Part shown: positions 18,016-26,697 of the stretch, in pieces
Numbering within the stretch: the stretch's first letter is position 1
How the letters are laid out: each line of letters begins with the position of its first letter
Assembly: GCA_965224235.1 (NCBI GenBank)
Contig: CBDCYP010000001.1
Location: 434,001 to 498,000 of the forward strand
DNA from: G958295935 sp965224235
GTDB taxonomy: Bacteria; Chloroflexota; Dehalococcoidia; Lucifugimonadales; Lucifugimonadaceae
DNA length: 64,000 nucleotides
Direction: 5' to 3'
The notes under the pieces: generated by a model
The model's database searches: none
The model's input: the letters and a program-made list of their open reading frames with translations, nothing else
Told to the model about the DNA's origin: nothing
Made by a program: the position numbers and the translations under genes

Positions 18016-18469
18016 TCAGATAGTTTCCTGGTTCTCCTCAAGCATCGCCAATAGGCCTTCGGGGACCAACCGGCCCCTGCCAGTATTGAAGTGTGGTCCA
18101 TCGGCTTCCAGACCGCCTTGATGGGTGAACCGTCATCCTCTTGTCCCCAGATTGGGTTGCGACGGTACATGGTCTTGTCCACGAAGTCGGCCTCGTGCAG
18201 CATCACGATCTCGTGCCCCGGGTGGCCATCGAAGGTGAAGATGCTCTTCAGCACGCCCGCCATCGCACGTTGTGGACTTCCGTGTTCAACTCCTCGGCCA
18301 TCTCCCTGGCAGCGCGGCGCCGCTGCGTTCCCCGAACTCGATGGCGCCACCCGATGGCCGGTAATAGTGGTCTTCTTTTACCGTGTCGAATCCCTCGAAG
18401 ACGAGCAGCTTCCCGTCCCGCCAGATCACACAGCGCGATGGGCCTGACCCTACCGCTAACCATGAACAT
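18016..18469 (-). pseudogene. NUDIX hydrolase relic with about four frameshifts
   Basis: A single NUDIX hydrolase can be pieced together only by switching frame several times on the minus strand: MFMVSGRVRPIALC (start 18469), then VIWRDGKLLVFEGFDTVKED and GGAIEFGERS in a second frame, then REMAEELNTEVHNVRWRAC back in the first, then LKSIFTFDGHPGHEIVMLHE in a third, then NTGRGRLVPEGLLAMLEENQ to the stop at 18016. The split NUDIX box (GGAIEFGERS...REMAEEL) fits Gx5Ex7REUxEE. Flanking genes are open, so local decay is more likely than poor sequence, but read errors cannot be excluded. Confidence 0.75.
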
Positions 18470-18484
18470 CGCCCGGGCGCATCG

Positions 18485-19588
18485 TCAAGATGACAATCCG
18501 TCACCGTACTTCTCTCGCAGCAAAGACGCCCCGCTACTCAGGGCGCTCAGCTTGAGGTAGGCCTCGTCGAAGTCCATGGGATTGGCGCTGGAGGGAGAGA
18601 AGCCGCAGTCGGGATTGAGGGTGAGGCGTTCTTTCGGGACGTATTCCATCGCCGCTTCCGCCCGCGCCGCGACCTCCTCCGGCGTCTCGACGTGCCGGTC
18701 GGTGTGGTCGATCACGCCCAGACCAAGCGTCTTGTCCGCCGGAAAGTCCTTCAAGACGCCGATCCCACCCGCGTCAGGCGTGGCGAACTCCATTGCAAAC
18801 CGTTCGACGTTCATCTCGCCGAGCGCCCCGATGATGAGATCGTACGGACCTTTCGTGCTGTGCTCCCGGTTGAAGTGCGCGTGGCAAAAGTGCACGCTCA
18901 CCGGCACGCCTTCAAGGCCTTCCACGGCACGGTTCACGGACTGTACCGACAGCTCGATTTCGTGGTCGATGTCGGTGATCCGTTCGCTATCGCGATATAT
19001 GGGGTCGACCAGGAGACTCAGCCAGGGATCGTCGAGCTGGATCATGTCCACTCCAAGAGCGGCGAGGCGAAGCGCCTCTTCGTTGATGATCGGGATGCAC
19101 GCCTCGATGAACTCCTCGCGGGTGGGGTACGACGCGGTCGAATGGTCGGCGCTCCACATGCGCCTTCCCACCGTGTAGGGCGAAGGAACGGCGACGAGGA
19201 TCTTCGAACCCGTGTGCTTTCGCAGGAACTCGGCCTCGCCCGCCGCGATTGAACGGCGGGCCGATATCCTGGAGGTCACGGCAGGGTAGCGTGGGGAGGT
19301 GAAAGACATTGTGCCCAACGTCGTAACGAGGTCGTTCGTGAAGCCGTGTACGGCCTCTGTGAAGACCTTGACATAGCTCTCGCGCCGCCACTCCCCGTCG
19401 GAGATATAGTCGACACCAGCACGCTCCTGCATTCGGATGGCCGACGGCACCGCGTCGTCGAGTAGCCTGTCCGCCGCTTCCTCGCTGATGCGTCCTGCCT
19501 TGCGGTCCTCGATCAGGTCGCGCACCCACTGCGGTCGCGGGAGACTTCCGACAACGAACGTCGGAAAGACAGGGTCGGCTGGGATCAT
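18485..19588 (-). CDS. MetE-like cobalamin-independent methionine synthase family protein
   Basis: 367-aa protein of the UROD/MetE-like superfamily (COG0620), corresponding to the C-terminal catalytic barrel of MetE alone. The expected zinc ligands are visible as His233 and Cys235 (VSVHFCHAHF) and Cys328 (LNPDCGF). IQLDDPWL near 184-190 matches the substrate-binding strand. Such short MetE homologs transfer methyl groups from donors other than the usual folate in some lineages, or act in catabolism, so methionine synthesis is not assured. Start at ATG 19588 gives a complete N-terminus (FPTFVVGSLPRP). Confidence 0.85.
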   Translation of the reverse strand: MIPADPVFPTFVVGSLPRPQWVRDLIEDRKAGRISEEAADRLLDDAVPSAIRMQERAGVDYISDGEWRRESYVKVFTEAVHGFTNDLVTTLGTMSFTSPRYPAVTSRISARRSIAAGEAEFLRKHTGSKILVAVPSPYTVGRRMWSADHSTASYPTREEFIEACIPIINEEALRLAALGVDMIQLDDPWLSLLVDPIYRDSERITDIDHEIELSVQSVNRAVEGLEGVPVSVHFCHAHFNREHSTKGPYDLIIGALGEMNVERFAMEFATPDAGGIGVLKDFPADKTLGLGVIDHTDRHVETPEEVAARAEAAMEYVPKERLTLNPDCGFSPSSANPMDFDEAYLKLSALSSGASLLREKYGDGLSS

Positions 19589-19677
19589 TTTCGACTCGCT
19601 TCCGTGCCTGGAGCAGGGCCTATGGGGGTTCGGGGTTTAGGGTATCGTTGCGTGCCACCGCGAGAGTTTGTTTCGAT

Positions 19678-19827
19678 CTAGGGAATCTCTGAACAAGTGG
19701 CCGATGCGCTTGGCAGAGCGGAGGTTCCCCCCTCCTGAATCCTCCCCCTGTGGGGGAGGAGGCCAGAACCCTTCGACAAGCTCAGGGCGAACGGATTGGA
19801 ACACGGAGTTGTTCAGAGGTTCCCTAG
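19678..19827. mobile_element. 150-bp inverted-repeat element, copy 1 (MITE-like)
   Basis: Ends CTAGGGAATCTCTGAACAA and TTGTTCAGAGGTTCCCTAG form near-perfect 19-bp terminal inverted repeats (one mismatch). The interior carries a CCTCCCCC...GGGGGAGGAGG stem and the widely seen CCTTCGACAAGCTCAGGG motif. A second copy of exactly 150 bp lies at 56001-56150, differing at about 7 positions. No coding capacity, so it would need a transposase in trans. It fills most of the 356-bp gap between the MetE-like gene and the reductase. Confidence 0.85.
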
Positions 19828-19944
19828 TATGAAGCTTGGATAAGAGTACCGTCGTTGATCCCTGGCTCCGATGGGTTCCCGTTTTCGGAGAGACTTGACC
19901 AATCAAAGGGGTCGCAAAGACCGCAGACACGAAGGATTGAGGAA

Positions 19945-20955
19945 ATGACTGAAGGCGTCAACAGGCAATGGACACTGGCTTCCCGCCCCGAAGGCTACCC
20001 GGCCCGTGAGAACTTCGCCCTGGTTGAATCGCCGATCGAGGACCCCGGCGCGGACGAGTTGCTTGTGCAGACCATGTGGCTGTCTCTCGACCCCTACATG
20101 CGCGGCCGGATGGCAGCGGCTCGTTCCTACGCTGCGCCGGTCGATATCGGGGGCGTGATGCAAGGCACGGTCGTCGGCCGTGTGGTCGAAAGCCGCGCAG
20201 CAGGCTTCGCGTCTGGCGACACCGTCGAAACCTCGCTGGGCTGGCAGGAGTATGGCGTCGTCGACGCGCAGCGGGCGCGCAAGGTGGACCCTTCGCTCGC
20301 GCCTGTGTCTACTGCCCTCGGGGTATTGGGCATGCCCGGACTTACCGCCTATTTTGGCCTCCTGGAAGTTGGGCAGGCCCAGCCCGGCGACGTCGTGGTC
20401 GTCTCTGCGGCTTCCGGCGCCGTGGGCGCAGTCGTCGGTCAGATCGCGTTGTTGATGGGGTGCAGGGTTGTCGGAACGGCGGGTACCGACGAGAAGGTTG
20501 CGTACGTTGTGGACGAGCTGGGGTTCGACGCCGGCATCAACTACAAGACGGAAGATTTGGACGCCGCCCTGCGTTCGGCTTGCCCTGACGGGATTGACGT
20601 GTACTTCGACAATGTGGGAGGGGTGTTGACCGATGTTGTCTTGACTCAGATCCGGTATCGGGCGCGGGTGGCACTATGCGGTCAGATATCGCAGTACAAC
20701 CTCGCCCAGGCTGAGTACGGACCTCGCAATCTACGGTATCTGCTGACCAACCAGGCGCGCATGGAGGGTTTCCTCGTATTCGGCTACACGGACCGGTACG
20801 AGGAGGCACGGGCAAGACTGGCCGGCTGGGTAAGGGATGGCGCGATTAAGTACCGTGAAGACGTGATCGAGGGCTTTGAAAACGCGCCACAGGCGTTCAT
20901 CGGCTTGATGCACGGAGCGAACTTCGGCAAACTGCTGATCAAGGTCGCGGACTAG
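19945..20955 (+). CDS. NADP-dependent MDR-family oxidoreductase
   Basis: Zinc-free medium-chain reductase of the leukotriene B4 dehydrogenase/curcumin reductase group (336 aa), which reduces enone double bonds using NADPH. Landmarks are SLDPYMRGRM, GMPGLTAYFGLLEVGQ and the nucleotide-binding SAASGAVGAVVGQIA, followed by DVYFDNVGG. AAGGA 8 nt before the ATG at 19945 and the family N-terminus support this start over the open frame reaching back to 19855, which begins inside intergenic DNA. Confidence 0.9.
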   Translation: MTEGVNRQWTLASRPEGYPARENFALVESPIEDPGADELLVQTMWLSLDPYMRGRMAAARSYAAPVDIGGVMQGTVVGRVVESRAAGFASGDTVETSLGWQEYGVVDAQRARKVDPSLAPVSTALGVLGMPGLTAYFGLLEVGQAQPGDVVVVSAASGAVGAVVGQIALLMGCRVVGTAGTDEKVAYVVDELGFDAGINYKTEDLDAALRSACPDGIDVYFDNVGGVLTDVVLTQIRYRARVALCGQISQYNLAQAEYGPRNLRYLLTNQARMEGFLVFGYTDRYEEARARLAGWVRDGAIKYREDVIEGFENAPQAFIGLMHGANFGKLLIKVAD

Positions 20956-21232
20956 TAATACCAATTCGTTTTGATCACGCTGCCAATTCAAACGGCTCCC
21001 CCGGTTTTACCCGTCTTCCCCTTTACAATTTCAACAGGGAACTCGCGCTACTGTGGTTCCCCGACCGGGGCCGAGGAATACGGATGATGGTGCGCGGCGG
21101 TCAACACGTTGACGGCTTCCGCTGCGATACTGAATCGCAAGCTGGCCTCCGGGGATCAGCCAGGAAGGAAGGCCGAATCCGGCGTATCCGTTGCAGGCGG
21201 CGCCGTCAGAGTGGGCACAACCGGGTTCGTAT

Positions 21233-21442
21233 CTAGAGTAGCCGTTGCGCGTGGGCTGTCGGAGTGGGGTTAGCCCTGGATGGAACTACCTCTTTAGATG
21301 TTGCAGACGGTATTGCCGAAGAGAGTGGATCTCCAGAGGGAATTTCTGTTTCGAGCGTTACAGTCGTATAATCGGGAGTGGAGTCCCGCATACAGGCCAA
21401 TCCCACCGAATATAACATAGACGCTACCAGCACAATCCTCAT
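21233..21442 (-). CDS. Possible small lipoprotein
   Basis: A 69-residue reading starting at MRIVLVASMLYSVGLAC. The hydrophobic segment followed by a Cys and then by a Ser/Thr/Pro-rich tail (PSRANPTPTAHAQ) is lipoprotein-like, but the lipobox is imperfect (Gly at -3). The frame also extends upstream to 21535 with a second hydrophobic stretch. No domain and no visible ribosome binding site. It could be a relic. Confidence 0.25.
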   Translation of the reverse strand: MRIVLVASMLYSVGLACMRDSTPDYTTVTLETEIPSGDPLSSAIPSATSKEVVPSRANPTPTAHAQRLL

Positions 21443-21576
21443 CGTGATGGGCATGACCTTTGGCTTTGATACGCGCGGGAACAGCGTCATTATAATCAGT
21501 GGAATCAGGGTTGTAACAAGACGTTTGGTTTCCACCGGTGTCTATGTCTTAAATGCCAATTGTGAGTGAATATGTT

Positions 21577-21605
21577 TTGTTAATGATTACGGGGGTAAGT
21601 ATACT
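21577..21605 (+). promoter_or_regulatory. Sigma70-type promoter candidate for the CocE-like gene
   Basis: TTGTTA (21577-21582) and TATACT (21600-21605) are separated by exactly 17 nt in an AT-richer stretch, 145 nt upstream of the hydrolase ATG. Both hexamers are one or two bases from consensus. Chloroflexota promoters are poorly characterised, so this is a pattern match only. Confidence 0.4.
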
Positions 21606-21749
21606 ATCTTTGCACGTGGAAACCGCGGAAGCTCACTACGAACGAATCGTTCCCTGCCTGACAGTCCAATGTGGCAGTGTTAGCATGTCGGACCTACATG
21701 CGCTCGATGCCTGAAGGCATGTCGCCGAGCAGGAACCCGGGAAGGCAGC

Positions 21750-23669
21750 ATGGCAATTACCTCAGCACCCCAATACGGCATCGTGGTCTCCAGGGACGTG
21801 ATGATCGAGATGCGCGACGGCGTCCGGCTTGCGACGGACATCTATCGCCCCGCGAATCCTGATGGTTCACCGGCTGAGGGGCGATTTCCCGTCGTCCTGG
21901 GCCGCACTTCCTATGACAAATCGAACCCCGTGATGTGGATTCAACCGGTTGCGGACTTCTTCACCCCGAGGGGCTACGTGGTCATGCTCCAGGACCTGCG
22001 GGGGCGTGGCCTGTCCGAAGGGACGGGCCAATACTTCCACACCGCCAACGTAAACGAAGGGCCGGACGGGTACGACACCATCGAGTGGGCGGCGAGCCAG
22101 GACTGGTCGAACGGCCGGACCGGTATGGTCGGTTCTTCCCACGGCGGCATCGTTCAGAACATGGCGTCCCTGTACCGGCCGCCGCACCTGTCCGCGCTGT
22201 GGGTAGACGTCGCCCCCACGAACGCCTTCAAGTGGGAGGCGAGGCAGGGAGGCGCGATGGGCCTCCACATGTACGGCGCAATGTACCTCCACGGCTACGA
22301 CTCGCAGGAAATTCAGGGTGACATCGAAGCGGTTAGGCGTATTGAAGAGGGGGCCGAAAACTTGCGGGAGGGCATATGGAACATGCCACTGCGGCCCGGC
22401 GAGACCCCTATCGCAGCCGTTCCTAATCTGGAGAAGGTACTCTTCCACTACTACTACGACGGCGCATACAACGACTGGTGGGCGCAAGAAACGCTCGACC
22501 AGACACCGTACTTCGCGCGCATGGCGGACATACCGGCCGTTTACAGTTCCGGCTGGTACGACCCCTTTGCGGCGGACGCGTCGGAGCAGTTCGCCCACAT
22601 GTCGAAGCAGAACGCGTCGCCCCAACGCCTCTTGCTGGGACCATGGAACCACATGCGCATGCGCGGGCGCGGTTCATCGGCTGTGGGCGACGTGGATTTT
22701 GGCGGCGCCGCCAAATGGGGTGACGAGGTCTATAACCGCTTGCGGCTGCGATGGTTCGATCGCTGGCTCAAATACATCGACAACGGTGTTGATGACGATC
22801 CTCCTGTGCGAATTTTCGTGATGGGCGGCGATGATGGTCGTATGTCATCGACGGGCCGCTATTTCCACGGCGGAGAGTGGAGGTTTGAACAAGAGTGGCC
22901 ACTGGAACGAGCTGAGTCGAAGGCCCTTTATCTGCGTTCCGGAAGCGAGCTCTCGGATCGACCGGGCGGGGTCGGAGATTCGGGCGTTTCCTGGGTGCAC
23001 GACCCCAAATCGCCAGTGCCGACCGTTTCGGGAAACGTCACCGGTTTCTACGAGTGGGTGAAGGTCCCCGAGGATCTTGACTCAGCCTATGTGCCTCAAA
23101 GAGCGCGCATGCGTTCCCTGGTCTTCGACGGACCTCGCCATCAAAAGGAGACGCCAGACGTTGTAGGCGCGCGTCCGCCCTACCCTCTCCTCGCCGATCG
23201 TGAAGATGTGGTGGTATTTCAGACGCCTCCGCTCGACGCCGCCATGGAGGTGACCGGGCCAATCGAGGTCATCCTGTGGGTCTCGTCGTCGGCCACCGAC
23301 ACCGATTTCACGGCCCGGCTAGTCGACGTGTGTCCCGCGACCGTCGACCACCCCGAGGGCTACCACCTACCCTTGGCTGACTCTATATTGCGGGTGAGAT
23401 TCAGAGACGGTTTCGACCATGAGGAGCTTATGACGCCGGGGCAGTCGTACCGGATCAGGATCGAGTTGCCGCCCATATCGAACGTGTTCGGAGCGGGCCA
23501 TCGCATTCGGATCGATGTCGCGAGCAGCAATTTCCCGCGGTTCGACGTAAACCCCAACACAGGGGAGCCGGTCGGTCGCCACACTGGCACGATTCGCGCC
23601 ACCAACACCGTGTACGTCGACCGGGACCGCCCGTCCCACGTGGTGTTGCCGACAGCGCCTGTTTCATGA
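21750..23669 (+). CDS. CocE/NonD family hydrolase (S15-type)
   Basis: 639-aa alpha/beta hydrolase of the X-Pro dipeptidyl peptidase/cocaine esterase family. The N-terminus is characteristic (VMIEMRDGVRLATDIYRP). The nucleophile elbow reads GSSHGG, giving Ser130; family members more often have GxSYxG. DLRGRGLSEG precedes it. The C-terminal jelly-roll (X-Pro_dipep C) is visible from about residue 370, with GHRIRIDVASSNFPRFDVNPNTG near the end. Members cleave esters, amides or acyl-amino compounds, and the specificity cannot be told here. No signal peptide. Convergent with the lactonase gene. Confidence 0.9.
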   Translation: MAITSAPQYGIVVSRDVMIEMRDGVRLATDIYRPANPDGSPAEGRFPVVLGRTSYDKSNPVMWIQPVADFFTPRGYVVMLQDLRGRGLSEGTGQYFHTANVNEGPDGYDTIEWAASQDWSNGRTGMVGSSHGGIVQNMASLYRPPHLSALWVDVAPTNAFKWEARQGGAMGLHMYGAMYLHGYDSQEIQGDIEAVRRIEEGAENLREGIWNMPLRPGETPIAAVPNLEKVLFHYYYDGAYNDWWAQETLDQTPYFARMADIPAVYSSGWYDPFAADASEQFAHMSKQNASPQRLLLGPWNHMRMRGRGSSAVGDVDFGGAAKWGDEVYNRLRLRWFDRWLKYIDNGVDDDPPVRIFVMGGDDGRMSSTGRYFHGGEWRFEQEWPLERAESKALYLRSGSELSDRPGGVGDSGVSWVHDPKSPVPTVSGNVTGFYEWVKVPEDLDSAYVPQRARMRSLVFDGPRHQKETPDVVGARPPYPLLADREDVVVFQTPPLDAAMEVTGPIEVILWVSSSATDTDFTARLVDVCPATVDHPEGYHLPLADSILRVRFRDGFDHEELMTPGQSYRIRIELPPISNVFGAGHRIRIDVASSNFPRFDVNPNTGEPVGRHTGTIRATNTVYVDRDRPSHVVLPTAPVS

Positions 23670-23705
23670 CGAGTCCGGCATGGCCGTTGAGACACGCGCA
23701 CGACC

Positions 23706-23735
23706 AACCGCCCCGATCTGCCGACAGCGGTTTTT
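23706..23735 (+). terminator. Possible terminator between convergent genes
   Basis: AACCGC (23706-23711) can pair with GCGGTT (23727-23732) across 15 nt, and TTTTT (23731-23735) overlaps and follows the second arm. It lies in the 84-bp gap between the convergent hydrolase and lactonase genes. The stem is short. Confidence 0.35.
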
Positions 23736-23753
23736 ACACTGGGTCGGGTGGAA

Positions 23754-24848
23754 CTAAACCGGCAGGAACTTGATGCAGACGGGCATCGGGACCTGAACGA
23801 CCTGACCGGTTGGGGTCAACTTGCCCGACTCGGCGTCTCTTCGAAACTCGACGATTGTGTCGGAATTCTCGTTTCCCACCAACACGATTTCGCCCGATGG
23901 ATGGATGTTGAAGCCCCTCGGCGTCTCGCCCCGCGTCGATTCGTGTCCGACGAAGCTCAATTTGCCGGTTGTATCGTCAAAGGCAAATATCGCCAGGCTG
24001 TGGTGGCCGCGGTTCGAGCTGTATACGAAGCGACCGTCAGGCGAGAAGTGCACGTCTGAGGTGGAAGGCTGGTCGGAGACCTCGCCCTGGAATGTGGATG
24101 CGGTCTCGACGTGAGTCATTGTGCCAGAGTCGGCGTTGTAGGCGTACGAAGACAGAGTCAGGTCGATTTCGTTGAGAACGCACACGTAGCGGCCGTCCGG
24201 GTGAAAGTCGACGTGTCGAGGCCCGGCGCCCGGCGCGGATTCTACCCACGGCGTGGGGGCCGGGGTAAGACGGCCCGAGTCGCCGTCCAGTTCGTAGATC
24301 ATCACCTTGTCCATTCCAAGGTCTGCAACCAACACGAACCGGTTCGAGGGGCCGACCGTTACGGAGTGGGCGTGCGGCCCCTCCTGTCTTTCAGGGACCA
24401 CCCCGGAACCGCCCTCATGCTGGGCCACGTGAGCCGCCTCTCCGACACTACCGTCAGCCTCGATCGGGAATACTGCTGCGCTGCCTGACTGGTAGTTCGC
24501 GGCAACCACCCAGCGTCCCGTGGCGTCGACGGTTATATGGCATGGCCAGGTCCCGCCGGACGGGCGTTGGCTTAGCAGAGTCAACTCGCCCGAAGCGGTG
24601 TCGATGGCGTACGCGGCCACTGCGCCGGTAGTCTCGCCGCCGAAGTCGTCGATTTCGGACGTAGCGTAGAGATATTTGCCATTGGGGTGAATCGCAAGGA
24701 ACGACGGATCCTGTATGCCGCCGATTACCGCGATTTGGCTCAGCGTCCCGGTGGCGTTATCCATCCTGAACGTGTAGATGCCTTTGCTGGTACTCTTCGT
24801 GTAGGTTCCTACGAATACAAGGGTCTCGCCGCTTGATGATCCCATCAT
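23754..24848 (-). CDS. Lactonase family protein (7-bladed propeller)
   Basis: 364-aa member of the 6-phosphogluconolactonase-like propeller family (PF10282). Repeated blade motifs are visible: PSFLAIHPNGKYLYATSE, PCHITVDATGRWVVAANY, VDFHPDGRYVCVLNE, VHFSPDGRFVYSSNRG and FNIHPSGEIVLVGNE. GPHAHSV, typical of the family, is present. Members hydrolyse sugar lactones or act on other lactones, and many remain unassigned. No signal peptide, so probably cytoplasmic. Divergent from the sulfatase across 273 bp. Confidence 0.9.
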   Translation of the reverse strand: MMGSSSGETLVFVGTYTKSTSKGIYTFRMDNATGTLSQIAVIGGIQDPSFLAIHPNGKYLYATSEIDDFGGETTGAVAAYAIDTASGELTLLSQRPSGGTWPCHITVDATGRWVVAANYQSGSAAVFPIEADGSVGEAAHVAQHEGGSGVVPERQEGPHAHSVTVGPSNRFVLVADLGMDKVMIYELDGDSGRLTPAPTPWVESAPGAGPRHVDFHPDGRYVCVLNEIDLTLSSYAYNADSGTMTHVETASTFQGEVSDQPSTSDVHFSPDGRFVYSSNRGHHSLAIFAFDDTTGKLSFVGHESTRGETPRGFNIHPSGEIVLVGNENSDTIVEFRRDAESGKLTPTGQVVQVPMPVCIKFLPV

Positions 24849-24941
24849 TTCTCACTCCGTATCGGTTGGTATGGCGCGGCTGGATCGATCCGTTCCAAGC
24901 CCCGTGGCCATCGTCTTATAGACTTCGCGGCACGGTATCAC

Positions 24942-24973
24942 AGACCGCTCCGGCATGCCGACCGGAGCGGTCT
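24942..24973 (+). terminator. Perfect 12-bp hairpin in a divergent intergenic region
   Basis: AGACCGCTCCGG (24942-24953) pairs exactly with CCGGAGCGGTCT (24962-24973) around an 8-nt loop, followed by TTTCGT. It looks like an intrinsic terminator, yet it lies upstream of both flanking genes (lactonase minus, sulfatase plus, 148 nt before the sulfatase ATG). It could be a leader attenuator, insulate the two promoters, or end a short transcript. Confidence 0.5.
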
Positions 24974-25121
24974 TTCGTCCGGCTTGCATGACTTCCCTGA
25001 AATGTCACTATCTCGTTGGGGTTGCCCTTTCGGCTTGAAATCTCCCAATTTTGGCAGTCCCGGTTGATAAGCTTACGGGTTGTCGTTGATTAGCCCCAAT
25101 CTGAATCAGGAGGCGCCCCCT

Positions 25122-26606
25122 ATGCCCCGACGCAATCTTGTTTTCATCATGAGCGACCAACAGCGCCGGGACTCGATGGGGTGTTACCGAAGCGGCTGGG
25201 CGCAGACACCGAATCTCGACGCGCTCGCCAACTCCGGCCATGTCTTCGAGAACGCGTACGTCACACAGGCCGTCTGCACGCCTGCCCGCGCCTCCATCAT
25301 GACCGGTCTGTACCCTCACACCGCCGGCCCCACAGTGAACAAGCTCCCACTGTCGCCCGATATTCCCGTCCTCGCGGAGATGGTTTCCGAGAACTACCTG
25401 TGCGGCTACATGGGCAAGTGGCACCTGGGCGATGACGTTATCAGGCAGCATGGATTCGACGTGTGGATCAGCACCGAGGAGTCCCACCGCGAGACCTACA
25501 CGCGACGCGAACACCGGCACGCGCTTTCCGACTACCACCATCACCTCGCGGCTAGCGGATTCGAGCCTGACGTCGAGGCCAGCGGCGAAATGGTTTTCTC
25601 GCCCGGCGCCAGGGCTCGACTGCCCGAAGAGTTCCAGATGGCGTCATTCCTGGCCGGGCGCGCCGAGCAGTTCATCGACCAAAACAGTGACCGTCCGTTC
25701 ATCCTCTACGTCAGCGCCTTCGAGCCGCATTCCCCTTATGACGGGCCGTTCGACGACCAGTACGATCCCGACGGGATACCAGTCGGTCCGGCATTCCTTA
25801 CGAGGCCGGAGGGCGCCGCCCTCGCGAACCGGGTCCGCGCCGACTACTTCATGCAGTACCTGCACGGCGGCAACATCGGCGAGGACGCTTACATGAGGGA
25901 TACACTGGTACCGGGCCACGACCTGTCCAGCGAGGCGGGGTGGCGCAGATTGCGGGCACAGTATTACGGGAACGTAACGCTCGTCGACCGGATGGTCGGA
26001 AGGATTACGGCCGCCCTCGAGCGCGCTGGCGTTGCCGACGATACTGCGGTCGTCTTCACCACGGACCACGGCGAAATGCTGGGCGATCACGGGATGCTGG
26101 AGAAGCGGTCCTTTTACGAGGAGGCGTCGCGCGTACCCCTGCTGATGAGAGCGCCGTGGCTTTCATCCGGGCGTCAACGGGTGGATGGCAGCGTAGGTCA
26201 CGTAGACCTTGTTCCCACGATGCTCGATCTGCTCGGCGAGTCGCTCCCCGACCACCTCGAAGGCAAGAGCCTGGTCCCCGTTCTGCGCGGCGAAGAGACC
26301 CTGGACGGCAACGACGTCTTTATCGAGTGGAACGGCATTAGCCCCATGGTCCGGGACAGGTTCCTGGGCAACGACGCGATCAACCGGATGGTGGCGATGC
26401 CTTACCGCTCTGTGGTGTCGGACCGGTGGAAGTTGAACCTCTGCGCGGGCGACCAGGGCGAGTTGTTCGACCTCTGGTCGGATCCCCACGAACAGACCAA
26501 TCTATTCGACGATCCAGCCCAACGCGACCGCGTCCGTGACATGGCCGCACGCATACGCATGTGGCAGCACGAAACGGGAGATGTGGCCCCACTGCCCGCT
26601 GTCTGA
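25122..26606 (+). CDS. Type I sulfatase
   Basis: 494-aa arylsulfatase-family enzyme. Signature Cys52-Thr-Pro-Ala-Arg56 (AVCTPARASIMTG) is the C-x-P-x-R site whose Cys is converted to formylglycine. The N-terminal SDQQRRD supplies a metal-binding Asp. TTDHGEMLGDHG provides the second Asp-His metal pair, and the C-terminal ELFDLWSDPHEQTNL is typical. No signal peptide, so the enzyme is likely cytoplasmic, acting on imported organosulfates. AGGAGG (25108-25113) is 8 nt before the ATG at 25122, fixing the start. No formylglycine-generating enzyme or other anaerobic maturase is in the window. Confidence 0.92.
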   Translation: MPRRNLVFIMSDQQRRDSMGCYRSGWAQTPNLDALANSGHVFENAYVTQAVCTPARASIMTGLYPHTAGPTVNKLPLSPDIPVLAEMVSENYLCGYMGKWHLGDDVIRQHGFDVWISTEESHRETYTRREHRHALSDYHHHLAASGFEPDVEASGEMVFSPGARARLPEEFQMASFLAGRAEQFIDQNSDRPFILYVSAFEPHSPYDGPFDDQYDPDGIPVGPAFLTRPEGAALANRVRADYFMQYLHGGNIGEDAYMRDTLVPGHDLSSEAGWRRLRAQYYGNVTLVDRMVGRITAALERAGVADDTAVVFTTDHGEMLGDHGMLEKRSFYEEASRVPLLMRAPWLSSGRQRVDGSVGHVDLVPTMLDLLGESLPDHLEGKSLVPVLRGEETLDGNDVFIEWNGISPMVRDRFLGNDAINRMVAMPYRSVVSDRWKLNLCAGDQGELFDLWSDPHEQTNLFDDPAQRDRVRDMAARIRMWQHETGDVAPLPAV

Positions 26607-26697
26607 GATGGGGTGGGCTTCTCGCTGCGTCGGAGGGGGATTCAATTTGAAGGGCAACTGTTCACTGGTGGCCGTCTTGCATTTAGGGACATTCAGA

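Larger units (their letters stand above)
20956..21749. other. Gene-poor 0.8-kb gap
   Basis: No well-supported gene. The minus frame at 21233-21442 encodes a 69-residue peptide with a hydrophobic start (MRIVLVASMLYSVGLAC) and a Thr/Ser/Pro-rich tail. It resembles a tiny lipoprotein or the decayed N-terminus of the local lipoprotein family, but lacks homologous domains. A promoter-like pair lies at 21577-21605 in front of the hydrolase gene. Confidence 0.5.

Noticed and set aside
21000..21232. Short plus-strand peptide (LNRKLASGDQPG...) as a gene relic
   Set aside because: No recognisable family and no start signal; could be chance.
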